Shown: positions 1 through 8,970 of the stretch, in pieces
How the letters are laid out: every line of letters begins with the position of its first letter
Numbering within the stretch: position 1 is the stretch's first letter
Source of the DNA: Stratiolaelaps scimitus
Lineage: Eukaryota > Arthropoda > Arachnida > Mesostigmata > Laelapidae
Length of the DNA: 64,000 bases
Assembly (NCBI GenBank): GCA_019614645.1
Contig: JABWDB010000005.1
Span: 1,086,001-1,150,000, forward strand
Direction of reading: 5' to 3'
The notes under the pieces: generated by a model
Seen by the model: the letters and a program-made list of their open reading frames with translations, nothing else
What the model was told of the DNA's origin: nothing
Databases searched by the model: none
Position numbers and translations under genes: made by a program

Positions 1-1815
1 TTCACTCCATTCGCGAAATATTCATCGCAATGTATCTGCTGGATAATACACAATTGTCCGTGCTAATTCCTCGTACCTAGCGACAATCTTCAGATAACGA
101 AAGATGACTCGGATATACAATAGAATATATTCGTACTTGACAGCCGGCCATCATCCATGGACGGTTTTCTTGACGACGAATTGCTTCGATGATAAACCAA
201 TGCGGCTAGCTTCTCGGAGGCTTCTGCCTGATGGATTCCACGCCAGTGGGTGGTCTCTCAAGGTCGCTCGCACCTGCATGCGAGTTTAGGCTCCCAACAC
301 GGCTTAAGCCATCGACTGGAACGGATGCACTCCCCCGCATGCTGAGTATGAACTCAGTATATTTGACGGCCGTCTCGAAGACTGGCATACGTCGCTAATG
401 GAGCTGGAAAGCGGTTGGTAAGACGGAGCGGGGGAGGACGGTTGATAGTTTCATCGCTGCGTGTAGACACACTATGCCGCCAATGCAAAATTGCTTCGGT
501 TCGAAGTTCGTTTTGAATGTATATACATATTGCCCATTGAGGCATGTATATGCATTGAAATTATCTCATGCACAACACAGAGTTTGAAGAAATCGGAATA
601 ACGAAATGCTATCAAGTGCACGTCCAGCCTATCGACAACGTTACGCGTGCCCGCTGCTGAACGGTAGTGATCGCTGTTTGTAGTAGGATTGCCTTGACCA
701 ATGAACGCCGCCTGTGTCTGTCTGTTGGACACGTTCAGTAGAATATGCTGAACAGAAATCGCAGCTATTGCCTTGTGGACCTAACAGCTGTGTGAGATCT
801 AGAGCGTGTACTGTAGATTGACAGGAGGTCTGCCGTACAAATGCCTTATACACCGATCGATACCGTGCCACTGTGGCCGTATGCGTGTTTATAGAGCAAT
901 AGTGTCATTCGACAGCCGCAGAGGCGCACCGAGTGAGTATTGTATGGAGCTGCTGATTGCTACAGCAGAAGCGAGCTTCAAGGGATTCTTTCCGTTGTGT
1001 TAGCCGCAGATCGTATGGGTAGTCTTGAGCGTGACTTCTGTATCTATGCTCGCTCCGGCTCGCTGTCTTGAGTCTTCCAGGTGAAGATTTTTGGATTTAT
1101 CCATTGTTATCTTAGGTTTTCAATAGAGACTCCCTCCGCCCCTCGACTTCAAGGGGTACTCTGCTGGGGGAGCTGGCTGAACACGCATGCGATCGCCCTG
1201 CGAACCCTTTAACTTTTATTATAATAGTTACTGTCAATTACTACTAGTAAATAAGGTAGAGCGTTTCCAACGGAGTGTGCGTAGATGAAGGTGGAAATTA
1301 GGCTGATTTATGTAGACCAGGACTCGAAGCGTGCTACAAAAGAAATATGCCTCACGGAGTGCATTGCTAATTAGAGCGAACTGCATTGAATTTGCTGACC
1401 GGCCCTAAGTAGTTTGAAGTGAATTTCAAGGGGCATAGCGTAGCCGGATTACAATACAATTCAAAGAGTTCTTTGCGTTCGGCTAATAGCAAGGCCTTTA
1501 TTGTTCTTAATAATTATTTATTGTTAAGAGTACGCTGCTGTGCTATAAACGTGCACCGTACAGGTAACACAATATATAATATTATATATATATTATTATC
1601 TCAACGGCACTGGCTGCTCTGCCACTGTTTAAGTTAGATTGCGAGGTAGCCGCTGCACATTGAGCTTGTCCAGCCTTCGAAACGAACGAAGGTCATCTGT
1701 CTCGGGCAGTCCACTTATCGGCGTTCATACAATCGACTGCTTGGAATCTCGACGACGAGCACTAGACGTACGAATGGATTTATTATCAAGAGGGAATTTT
1801 ACAAAAAAAAATCTA
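1..1815. other. Gene-poor stretch, no supported gene
   Basis: Only short frames without paired splice sites are visible on either strand. Around 1560-1610 there is an AT-rich patch. I see no repeat family, RNA gene or promoter that I can name here. Confidence 0.5.
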
Positions 1816-1875
1816 TTTCAAAAACACCTTTATTTACAAAGGCGGGGTTTTTTGCATTTGGTTTACAGAAATTTG

Positions 1876-2240
1876 TTAGTGTATCACATAAGCATTCGTG
1901 TGACTTGAAAAGGAAACATATTGTTGATTCTTTCGGTTCTGGCGGTTTGTACATGTGATGACACAGTTTGTCCATTTCGCGGATAATTCTCGTCTGAGGT
2001 TAAAAGATTTGCAATACCCGTTTGAAGATGGAAGCCTTTTGTAAAATCGCATATTTGTATTCGTATGTAAGTCCTCAATAGGAGGTAAGTTAAGAGTCGA
2101 GCGGTCGATGACACGTCTAAGCGAGACGCGTGTTATGAACTTTGATTGAACTCGCTCCATAGCGTTTAAATGTGTTTTTTAGATATGGTCGCCAGCCCTC
2201 ATGGCAGTATGTCCGTTTGGGTATAATTGCTCTCTTAAAG
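1876..2240 (-). pseudogene. Non-LTR retrotransposon remnant, C-terminal end of reverse transcriptase protein
   Basis: Read on the minus strand, about 2240-2163 gives a peptide containing YCHEGWRPYLKN. From about 2160 a second frame begins MERVQSKFITRV and runs on through LNLPPIEDL and RFYKRLPSSNGYCKSFNLRR. This order matches the thumb and C-terminal region of CR1/Jockey-type LINE proteins: a (L/E)YC..W.PYLKK block, then LERVQ(R/K)(K/R)(F/A)T, then a Leu-Pro-Leu-E..R block, then a basic tail. The two parts are in different frames, so at least one frameshift is present and the element cannot make a protein. No catalytic YXDD motif or endonuclease was found upstream. An AATAAA on the minus strand near 1830 may belong to its 3' UTR. 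The similarity is from pattern recognition; the exact clade is uncertain. Confidence 0.55.
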
Positions 2241-2244
2241 AGCT

Positions 2245-2688
2245 GCATATACAATTGCTTGCTTTGTCACAATGACACGACGAAATGGTGCGTTACAATC
2301 TAACGTTGCGGACTGAATGACCTGTGCAGTGTGCAGGGTAAAATCCGAATTCGGTGAGCATCGGTGCATCGATGTTTTTGTTACTCCTTAGAATAGCTAG
2401 GTTCTCATGTATTCAAATATACGAGTATATCTCCTGACGAGAGAACCTCGCATACGATGACAACGAAGGACATAATATCGCTCCATATCTCAAAGACGTG
2501 GCCTAATTCAACGACAATCAAAGCAACAGGTCGCTGGGCATTGCTGCTGTTGTTACGTTCTGCATGCACTCATCAGTTTCCACCCCCCCCATGGGAGTGC
2601 CAGAGAACTTGTCGCACAGCGTCTCTAAGATGTTGAACGCGCTGGCAAAATACGAAGCGCGGCGATAGCAGCAGCTAAAATACCACAG
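2245..2688. other. Gene-poor stretch
   Basis: The minus strand here could hold more of the retrotransposon that ends at 2240, but I found no recognisable reverse-transcriptase motif. A run of nine C lies near 2582. Confidence 0.4.
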
Positions 2689-3600
2689 ATGCGCATATCC
2701 TCTGGAAAAGTTTCTTCTTTACAGCTGTCTGCCACTGCTGCGTGCAGCGAGTTACCCTCGCGGTGCCAGTATGGGCTTTTCGCTTTGCTGTTCGCGGGGG
2801 CTTGCCGGGGTCTCGACAAACGTGGTGGGACGGGACTGCCCGGGATTCGCCTCCATTGGTCGGTCATTCGGTTGGACTTTGGACGAACTGCTAGCTCCGC
2901 CAAGTCGGCCACCGTCGCAATGACAGATCGCATGGATAGCGAGGATAGTGGACGAAGTGGGAGGGGTGTATTAGGGCTATTGGTGTCTGGGGCCAAACTC
3001 GGGGATGTTCGTCCTTCAGGGAAGCGAGCGCAGGCGCGCACCGTCGCCACTGGACGGCAAGCTCAAGAGAGTGTATCTGCCGGCGTCGGTGGAACCGCCG
3101 TTGCCAGTGGGGCCGCCGCCGCCGCCGCTGCTGCCTACTACGCCACAGCGGTGCCGCTGAGCCGAGGAGGAGGAGGAGGGCTGCACGACACGTGGACCTC
3201 GCAACCGGGCGACCTAGCGTTTGCGGCGGCTACTGCTTGCTCGGCGACGGAGCGATGCTTGCCATTCAGTATTCAGCCCACTGAGTCTTGGCCGGCCCCC
3301 CGGTGCCAGCGCACGAGCACGTATATCAAGGCCATCCGGTGTCTGGCGTACACTGAGAGAAGGGACGGGTCAACGTCTGACAATGTCAGGGGCCAGAGGC
3401 ACGCCGCCGTGGGAAGGTGTTCAGGGGTGGATGGCCTGCTAGCGGAGGGCCTTGTTCGCTGTCGTCAGTGGACCTGCAGTGCTGGTACCACTTGTGGGAG
3501 AGATGTAGACTGCGCAGCGGACAGTCAACAATATCAGAGGCTGCTACTGATAATGCTATTGCTGGTTGCCGGACCTATTTATAGTTGGTATATATCGTAA
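2689..3600 (+). CDS. Long GC-rich open frame, doubtful coding sequence
   Basis: This frame is open for 303 codons, but its product is rich in Ala, Gly, Ser and Arg and holds an (Ala)8 run and a GGGGG run made by triplet repeats. In a second plus frame, a 3' splice-like site at 3018-3019 is followed by a more protein-like stretch (SPLDGKLKRVYLPASVEP, then a Pro-rich run) that ends near 3160. The opposite strand is also open for about 140 codons (3050-2625). An in-frame ATG at about 2921 gives MTDRMDSEDSGRSGRG. With three competing frames, the length alone is weak evidence. It may be a real first exon region, with introns I cannot place, or GC-rich DNA short of stop codons. Confidence 0.2.
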   Translation: MRISSGKVSSLQLSATAACSELPSRCQYGLFALLFAGACRGLDKRGGTGLPGIRLHWSVIRLDFGRTASSAKSATVAMTDRMDSEDSGRSGRGVLGLLVSGAKLGDVRPSGKRAQARTVATGRQAQESVSAGVGGTAVASGAAAAAAAAYYATAVPLSRGGGGGLHDTWTSQPGDLAFAAATACSATERCLPFSIQPTESWPAPRCQRTSTYIKAIRCLAYTERRDGSTSDNVRGQRHAAVGRCSGVDGLLAEGLVRCRQWTCSAGTTCGRDVDCAADSQQYQRLLLIMLLLVAGPIYSWYIS

Positions 3601-3993
3601 AGTAGAAGAGGCTCGTAGGTGAGCGTGGAGGTCACTTTTAAGTAAGGCTGGATCGGGGGCAGACTGGTTAGACACGGTGTCATTTTCAGGTCTGTATGGA
3701 GACGATATACACTGCATTCACTGATGCGATGCTATAGGCAATATTTTAGCGTGAATAAGTATTTTTCTCGCAAGGGCTAAAACCTCTCGGCGCCAATATA
3801 CCGCCCCCTTGTTGAATTAAGTGAACTTTGTAGGCTTGGTTGAACGTTCCGAAGGTTTAATATTTCAACAACCAGGGTGTAAGAGGTTGCACTTCTTCAG
3901 CGGTCCTCACGATAGTCGTCGTGGCCACTATTTACTCTAAAGTACTAAATTCACGAAATGTTTCTGAAATACTCCAATTTATCTTGTTTCCAG
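3601..3993. other. Probable upstream and first-intron region of the F-box gene
   Basis: No open frame of note. It ends in a pyrimidine-rich tract and CAG at 3991-3993, read as the 3' splice site just before the F-box start codon. A 5' non-coding exon should lie upstream, but I cannot place its donor. Confidence 0.4.
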
Positions 3994-4006
3994 GAAAATC
4001 GAAGCT

Positions 4007-4621
4007 ATGGAGGAGGACGCGAAAGAGGACACGTGTGATGCGTTTATTGGCCTCCCTGAACTCGTGCTTCGGCGGATTCTCAGCTTTTTGTCACCGGGCG
4101 ATCTCCTCCGGTTAGCTTCTGTCTCGCGTGAGCTCTTCGAGCTTATCCGACTTGACGACTCGCTCTGGGTTACCCATCTCGAGGAATATGCGTTCGGCCG
4201 CTGGGACGAAGTCCTCACGGACGTCTCGGAGCTCGGCGGCGATCCCTATATCTCGGACTGGTTTTCGCACCATTTTCGGCGGCTTCACCGGCACCGTCAA
4301 AACACCCGACGCGAAAGCAGCCCGGAGAAGCAGGAGGTTCACTTGCCTGTTCCGACGGATGATGAGGCTCGAACGACTTCGACGCGATACACCGAGCTCA
4401 CTGAGGCAGAGGCCGGTGGCTCGTCCCGTGGTCCTGCCGATGACCATGGTGACACTGGGGCCGTCTGCGAACGCTGGACCCGCATCCGCGATCCACTGTT
4501 TACGATCGAGACCACGATTTTACAGACGTGTTATGAACAGTACGAAGATGAGCCTTCAAAGCTTCCAGTCGGAGTCCTCAAGCGGAAATACGTTTACGAT
4601 ATTGGCCTTTACGCACGCAAG
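4007..4621 (+). CDS. F-box protein, first coding exon
   Basis: F-box proteins are the substrate-binding part of SCF ubiquitin ligases; the F-box binds SKP1. This exon begins 13 bases after a good 3' splice site (TTTCCAG, ends 3993) at an ATG, giving MEEDAKEDTCDAF. The F-box is clear at residues about 14-54: IGLPELVLRRILSFLSPGD, then LLRLASVSRELFELI and DDSLW, with the usual Leu-Pro, the paired Leu/Ile positions and the closing Trp. Residues about 100-145 are polar (RRESSPEKQ, TTSTRYTELTEAEAGG) and look like a linker. Residues 150-205 look folded (IRDPLFTIETTILQTCYEQY, then YVYDIGLYARK). The exon stops in phase 0 at AAG before GTAACG; without splicing, a stop comes eight codons later. No substrate domain such as WD40 or LRR is seen, so this is an FBXO-type or unclassified member. 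The substrate is unknown. Confidence 0.8.
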
Positions 4622-4874
4622 GTAACGCTGGTGATTCCGACATGACGAGCGATAGCTGCTTATCAGCGTTGGCTCCGTTCACGCATTCTAGAGGCAATTC
4701 TATTTGTAAACTATTGTTTTAAAACGTACGAAGCAGTCGAACAAATTGATTTTCCCGGAGATTTATAGTGTGTCCAGAAAGAACGGCGCTACCTCTCTCT
4801 CTCTCTCTCTCTCCTTTGCTGAGCTTAAATAAAAGGGTTTGCTTAATTTCTTTCGATTAACCTTCGTCGGGTAA

Positions 4875-5024
4875 AACACGTTCTTAGGTGTCTCTATAGC
4901 GGCATGTAATATTAATGATAGCGGTGTGCCTGACCTCATCAGGTCGGACGACCTCAAATTCGACGCCAGTAACGATAAGAGGCACGTTCGTGAACGCGGT
5001 CAAAGCATCCCAGAACGAAAACGG
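4875..5024 (+). CDS. Candidate middle exon of the F-box gene
   Basis: After 3' splice-like sites at 4886-4887 and 4898-4899, one plus frame reads NINDSGVPDLIRSDDLKFD and then a charged stretch ending before GTGATA near 5024. The composition is protein-like. The trouble is phase: the first coding exon ends in phase 0, while this frame would need one extra base. So either another small exon is missing, a different acceptor is used, or this frame is chance. Another plus frame across 4665-4770 (RWLRSRILEAILF) is also open in phase with the first exon. Confidence 0.25.
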
Positions 5025-5145
5025 TGATAACTGGCCACGCTGGGAGAGTGCTGCAGACAGCACAGGCGGAAATGTCACGCGAATGGACGGCAAATAAAGT
5101 ATCTATACAGGAAAACAAGCTTAGGGATTCTCAGGGATACTATAG

Positions 5146-5262
5146 GATCTTCCCCCGGGGGTGGAGCAGGCGCAACGGCTGCGATGGCTGTCGATTTGGC
5201 GGAGGGAAATGCTGCACTTGGCCACGGAACGTGAAGGCGACGACTTCTATGGGGCTGCCTAA
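5146..5262 (+). CDS. Candidate last exon of the F-box gene
   Basis: A 3' splice-like ATAG ends at 5145. In phase 0 the sequence then reads DLPPGVEQAQRLRWLSIWRR, continues with EMLHLATEREGDDFYGAA and ends at TAA 5260-5262. The mixed charged and hydrophobic helical composition is what a real exon shows. It is in phase with the first coding exon (4007-4621), so a single 524-base intron (4622-5145) would join them directly. Poly(A) signals follow at 5387 and 5411, which fits the end of a gene. An alternative is that the frame open at 4994-5362 supplies the end instead. Confidence 0.4.
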   Translation, partial: DLPPGVEQAQRLRWLSIWRREMLHLATEREGDDFYGAA

Positions 5263-5386
5263 TTGGCGCCCCCGTCCCACGACCGTCGACTGCTACTTGC
5301 GAACGACACCGTGTGGAATCTTGCTGATTCCGTCTCGGGAGTTTGTTTCATTGTTTGATTGATTGATCTATCGATTTTGTTCGAGA

Positions 5387-5416
5387 AATAAATCTTCGTC
5401 TCGCTCTATAAATAAA
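5387..5416 (+). terminator. Poly(A) signals of the F-box gene
   Basis: Two AATAAA hexamers lie at 5387-5392 and 5411-5416, 125-155 bases after the candidate stop codon. This is the expected place for 3' end formation on the plus strand. Confidence 0.5.
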
Positions 5417-5632
5417 ACATTGCTCTACGGTTGGCATCTTTGTGCCGTTGTATGGGGGCGGCTGTTCGCGTAGCATTTATGATCTGGTCTGGTCCAGTCG
5501 AGCAAACTCGCCTCGTGTCGAACGCGTCGATGTGGTGAGTGCGTCCATGTTGTGAGTGCAGTGCATGGTGCCGAAAAAGGCGACGTGCTGCCGAAGTAAC
5601 CGAAGACAGCCCGCGTGCTGTATTTTAGTTAG

Positions 5633-5704
5633 TTCGCCTCTGTCAACCCTGTGCGACAAGTCGAATATCGAGCAGCCGTCGGGAGTGACTTGTTCATGAA
5701 TCGG
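5633..5704 (+). CDS. Candidate early exon of an unidentified plus-strand gene
   Basis: A TTAG acceptor ends at 5632, 24 codons read FASVNPVRQVEYRAAVGSDL then FMNR, and a GTGTGAG donor follows. The exon is phase 0 at both ends and protein-like. A possible first exon lies at 5452-5536 (MGAAVRVAFMIWSGPVEQ, then GTGAGT), but its phase does not match. Another candidate follows at 5743-5881. I cannot say which of these are used. Confidence 0.3.
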
Positions 5705-5973
5705 GTGTGAGCGCTTTACTCGACAAGGATGAGGACGCTCAGCGCGTCATACAATCCAAGAGATGTACTGTATCCTTCAATGTGATACTTGAGTTTCTCT
5801 TCATAAAAGCAACAACAACGGCGTGGCTAAATGCAAAACCAATCGCCAAAGACATTAACTCAAAGCGGTCAGATAGTATCGGTAGGACACTATGAACGAA
5901 ATGCATGCCGATACTAATAATCGGTGGTTTATTTTTTGATATCTTCCTCCTTCATAATACGCTGATTATGTAG

Positions 5974-6216
5974 AATGCCACCGTCAACTTCCGTAAACGC
6001 GTGTCACCGGGTGTAATCGACGAGTTGACGAAGCTTGGCCAAGCTCGAGAACGAGACCTGCTCTGTCGAAAGCATCGCTTCCTGCAGACAAACTACGTCA
6101 GCATTCACAGGTCAAATCTCGAGGCAGATATAGGTGACTTGGCGTCGATCGAGCCCCACTTTCCCACAACGAACGGGATTCCTATGGCGCCATTGTTCGC
6201 TTGCCGAGTCACTCAG
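5974..6216 (+). CDS. Exon of an unidentified plus-strand gene
   Basis: The exon runs from a TGTAG acceptor (5971-5973) to CAG before GTGGGT (6217) and is open for exactly 81 codons, phase 0 at both ends. The product reads NATVNFRKRVSPGVIDELTK, then LGQARERDLLCRKHRFLQTN, then a less charged end, IPMAPLFACRVTQ. The mix of charged helix and buried residues is typical of a folded cytosolic protein. I do not recognise the family. It joins in phase with the exon at 6385. Confidence 0.55.
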
Positions 6217-6384
6217 GTGGGTACGCCACGGCGGAGGTCCTCCGCCGTAGAGTTTCCAATTTCGACGAACCCCGGTCGAGGCGAGCTCCATTATATTATT
6301 CGATAAAAACTCAGGCAGCAGTCGACAGGAAGGATCCCTGGGATGTTTTTCTCATTCATTCAACCACATCAATCTATGGCACAG

Positions 6385-6858
6385 GTTGGACATACGAGCC
6401 TATCCTCGGTCTGCGGCGTTCGAGGTGCGCGCGCGCTTAGGCTACAGCTGTACGTTGAGGCCAACTTCGACGCGCACGTTCGAAACTGTAACAATGACAC
6501 CGGCGGGGAGACAAGGCAAGGTGACGAAGGCGGGGGTCGGCTTCTTCGTCGCTTCTGCAACGAAATGGAACTGCTGGAAACGGGTGTAGCGGACAGGAGC
6601 TGTCCCGAGGATGTTCATGCGGTGAGGAAGACGATACTGGAGCCGTTGCTGTTCAATAATAACAGCGGTGACTGCTTAATCGAGGGCGGGAGGTCCGATC
6701 CCGACGCGGTGGGGAGAATTGTCAAATTGGTCCCGTTTAGCACGCAGAGAAATGGCGGATGGCGAAAAAGGTGGCGAGTTTGGCTCTTGGAGGATCCTAC
6801 CGTCGACAGATTCGTTGCTATTGCCCGATGGAAGGTTCGCCAACGTATCAACCGAATG
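6385..6858 (+). CDS. Exon of an unidentified plus-strand gene
   Basis: A GGCACAG acceptor ends at 6384 and the exon ends at ATG before a strong GTAAGC donor (6859). It holds 158 codons, phase 0 at both ends, so it joins the previous exon through a 168-base intron. Recognisable stretches are LQLYVEANFDAHVRNC, a Gly/Asp/Arg-rich linker, RRFCNEMELLETGVADRSC, VRKTILEPLLFNNNSGDC and a basic Trp-rich end, GGWRKRWRVWLLEDPTVDRF then VAIARWKVRQRINRM. No catalytic motif is evident and I do not recognise the family. The next exon candidate starts at 7324, also in phase 0. Confidence 0.55.
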
Positions 6859-6909
6859 GTAAGCAAATCCCATTACTGATGGAAGCCAAATGCAATTTTG
6901 ATAGAAGCG

Positions 6910-6966
6910 AAGACCAAACGGATTGCCTATTGCTACAACTGAATCACCTACCCTCGTCTTAGCACT
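6910..6966 (-). pseudogene. HtrA/DegP-like motif fragment
   Basis: Within a 131-codon minus-strand frame (7071-6676), residues 36-54 read SAKTRVGDSVVAIGNPFGL. This closely resembles the conserved strand of bacterial-type HtrA/DegP serine proteases that precedes the catalytic serine loop (consensus RVGD.V.AIGNPFGL). Nothing on either side fits the family: no His or Asp motif upstream and no GNSGGP downstream. It lies in a putative intron (6859-7323) of the plus-strand gene. It could be a tiny relic of a transferred bacterial gene, a lone exon, or chance. Confidence 0.25.
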
Positions 6967-7323
6967 CTCAATCAGGAAAATTATTGGAGCACTGGGTACA
7001 GAGCAAAAAGAACAAAATAGCCAATCAAAGCTGCTGGCTGCCGCTGCTGAAAGCAATTCCACATAAAGCATTAAGACTATAATATTCCGTAGATGATGAG
7101 GCGGATCTATCTATGCACCAATCACATCGGACAACAGAGTATTGAGCAGACACAATGGGCATCTCAAACATTGGATATATTTACATTCGATTCCCGTAGC
7201 TGTGTATTATCGATGTCGAAGGTCTGTGTACTGCTGGTGATTCGATTTGTGTGCACAGTTCATCTATTGGCCTGTGTAGCAACAAATAAATGTTAAGTGA
7301 AGCGGTAGTCGGTCAACTGCTAG

Positions 7324-7463
7324 ATCATGAGTGCCATAGAACGGGTGCATGAAATCATATTGTCAACATTTTCTGATGATTGTAACTCAGACAGTTCACT
7401 CTCGGCACGAGTCAGCATTAGCCATTGGCGCCGGTTTCTACCTCTCGAGTCCTTCTCATGGTG
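7324..7463 (+). CDS. Candidate exon of the same unidentified gene
   Basis: After the acceptor CTGCTAG (ends 7323) the frame reads IMSAIERVHEIILSTFSDDC, then NSDSSLSARVSISHWRRF, and ends before GTAAAT (7464) in phase 2. It continues the helix at the end of the previous exon. The next exon is unclear: three plus frames between 7464 and 7740 all look partly coding, including WGFYPGPYSSKRPRQRGPRG in one and RNETPVVSSDTGISPP in another. Confidence 0.35.
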
Positions 7464-7825
7464 GTAAATCACAGGAAGATCACCCTGCTCGACAAAAGGC
7501 AAACGAATTTGACAGCTTCTTCTTCGTGGGGATTCTATCCCGGTCCATACAGCAGCAAACGGCCCCGCCAACGAGGACCCCGCGGGGGTGTATCCTTCCT
7601 CAATTCTAAGTCTGACGACGACAAGTAGAAATGAAACGCCCGTAGTCTCATCTGACACAGGCATCTCTCCGCCCCTTGCTTGTTTGGCTTGCCTGGGACC
7701 CCTACAAGGCGAACTCGGCGCGCGGTCCATCTTCACATAGTATGACCGATTTCGCCATGAGTGTCTATTCAAATTCTCACGCAACGTAGAGAACAAGCGG
7801 ACCTAGTGGTCGACGTCGCCTGCAG

Positions 7826-7915
7826 CAGGAAGTATCTGGAGGTGGGCGGATCCCGACACACGTCAATGGGGCTCCTATCTCCCAGTTCACTCTGTGCAAC
7901 CTGAGTTTGTTAATG
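7826..7915 (+). CDS. Candidate exon of the same unidentified gene
   Basis: From a CTGCAG acceptor (ends 7825; an earlier one ends 7789 in the same phase) the frame reads QEVSGGGRIPTHVNGAPISQ then FTLCNLSLLM, and stops at ATG before GTACAG. Phase 0 at both ends lets it join the exon at 8219 exactly. Confidence 0.4.
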
Positions 7916-8218
7916 GTACAGTATTCGTATATTTCTCACGGCCAGTCAAATTCGCGATCATCATCGTGAAGTTTTTTACGTTCACGTTGCACATAACGTA
8001 TTGATCATTGTCTCGCAACAGTGCTGGATGGCCACAAATCCAGTGAGCATTGCTGGGATATTCCTGTCGATGGGTTTGGGCCGTAAACAATATGTGACCC
8101 CCTTAAAACAGATATTCGTAATAGCATTATCGATTCTTACTTCCCTGCCGTAGATCGTTTCGCCATAAGAAAGAAATATCTACCATGAAATGTTGATGTT
8201 ACGTGAACCTTCTTTCAG

Positions 8219-8398
8219 GCACAATCGGTCCTATTTCCTCGTGAGGCCAACGGCCGTCACGACCTCGTTCGTGTAGACCTCACGGACGCTGAGGAATTAG
8301 ACGGAGACAATTCCAAGCAGGAGATGGTGTCGTGCGTTCTCGTATCACCCTTTGCTGTGCTTCTGATTATGCAGCTGGTTGGTAAAAACCGCCTATGA
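8219..8398 (+). CDS. Exon of the same unidentified gene, reaching an in-frame TGA
   Basis: After a very good acceptor (CCTTCTTTCAG, ends 8218) the frame reads AQSVLFPREANGRHDLVRVD, then LTDAEELDGDNSKQEM, then a hydrophobic stretch VSCVLVSPFAVLLIMQLVG and KNRL, ending at TGA 8396-8398. Possible donors lie just before (CTG/GTTGGT and TTG/GTAAAA), so the stop may not be used. The same frame stays protein-like after the stop, with NLHRVDLKVAENMTGSTVEI, up to a TGA at 8465-8467. Family not recognised. Confidence 0.5.
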   Translation, partial: AQSVLFPREANGRHDLVRVDLTDAEELDGDNSKQEMVSCVLVSPFAVLLIMQLVGKNRL

Positions 8399-8553
8399 TT
8401 AAACCTGCATCGTGTGGACCTGAAGGTGGCTGAGAACATGACAGGTTCCACTGTGGAAATCATCGACTGACAATAGAAGAACTAGAATTATTGGATGCAA
8501 TATGTTCCGGTTATTGTACGTTGTGGCGATTACCCTTGAACGAAACATTTTAG

Positions 8554-8650
8554 CTTTCACTTTCTGGAACCGTCTACATCGAGCCGAGACGGGTTTGCAC
8601 GGCTCCTGAACGTACTGAGCGAACAGGAGATGAAGCTGGCCCTGCTTTAG
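8554..8650 (+). CDS. Candidate terminal exon of the same unidentified gene
   Basis: A CATTTTAG acceptor (ends 8553), one spare base, then FHFLEPSTSSRDGFARLLNV, LSEQEMKLALL and a TAG stop at 8648-8650. The last helix is convincing. It requires a previous exon ending in phase 2, and I could not find one with a good donor. An exon in another frame around 8445-8520 (HRLTIEELELLDAICSG) is a candidate. No clear AATAAA follows within the next few hundred bases. Confidence 0.35.
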
Positions 8651-8906
8651 TCTTGGAGCGTTTTCGCAGCCTCTCTAACTGATTTTGAACTTCTCGCTTC
8701 CTCATTGTTCGCGCTACTTCTGAAAAATCTACATGATGTTGGTTGAGCCCGCTCATGCATATTTGGTATCGAGCCGCAGGCTGGGAAGACGTTTCGACCT
8801 CGAGGAACACAATGCAAAACCCTTTGGGACAGAGAACAATGGCATATTGTTATAAGCATAAACAAGTGAAAACCACACTACGCGAAGCGAAATTCAAGCG
8901 GAAAAA

Positions 8907-8970
8907 TTATAATGATAACAACAATAATGATGATAATAATAATAATAATAATAAGAACAACAACAATAAT
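8907..8970. repeat. Imperfect AAT/AAC trinucleotide tract
   Basis: Runs of AAT, AAC and GAT triplets repeat for about 60 bases. They create poly-Asn in one frame, so nearby open frames should be distrusted. Confidence 0.85.
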
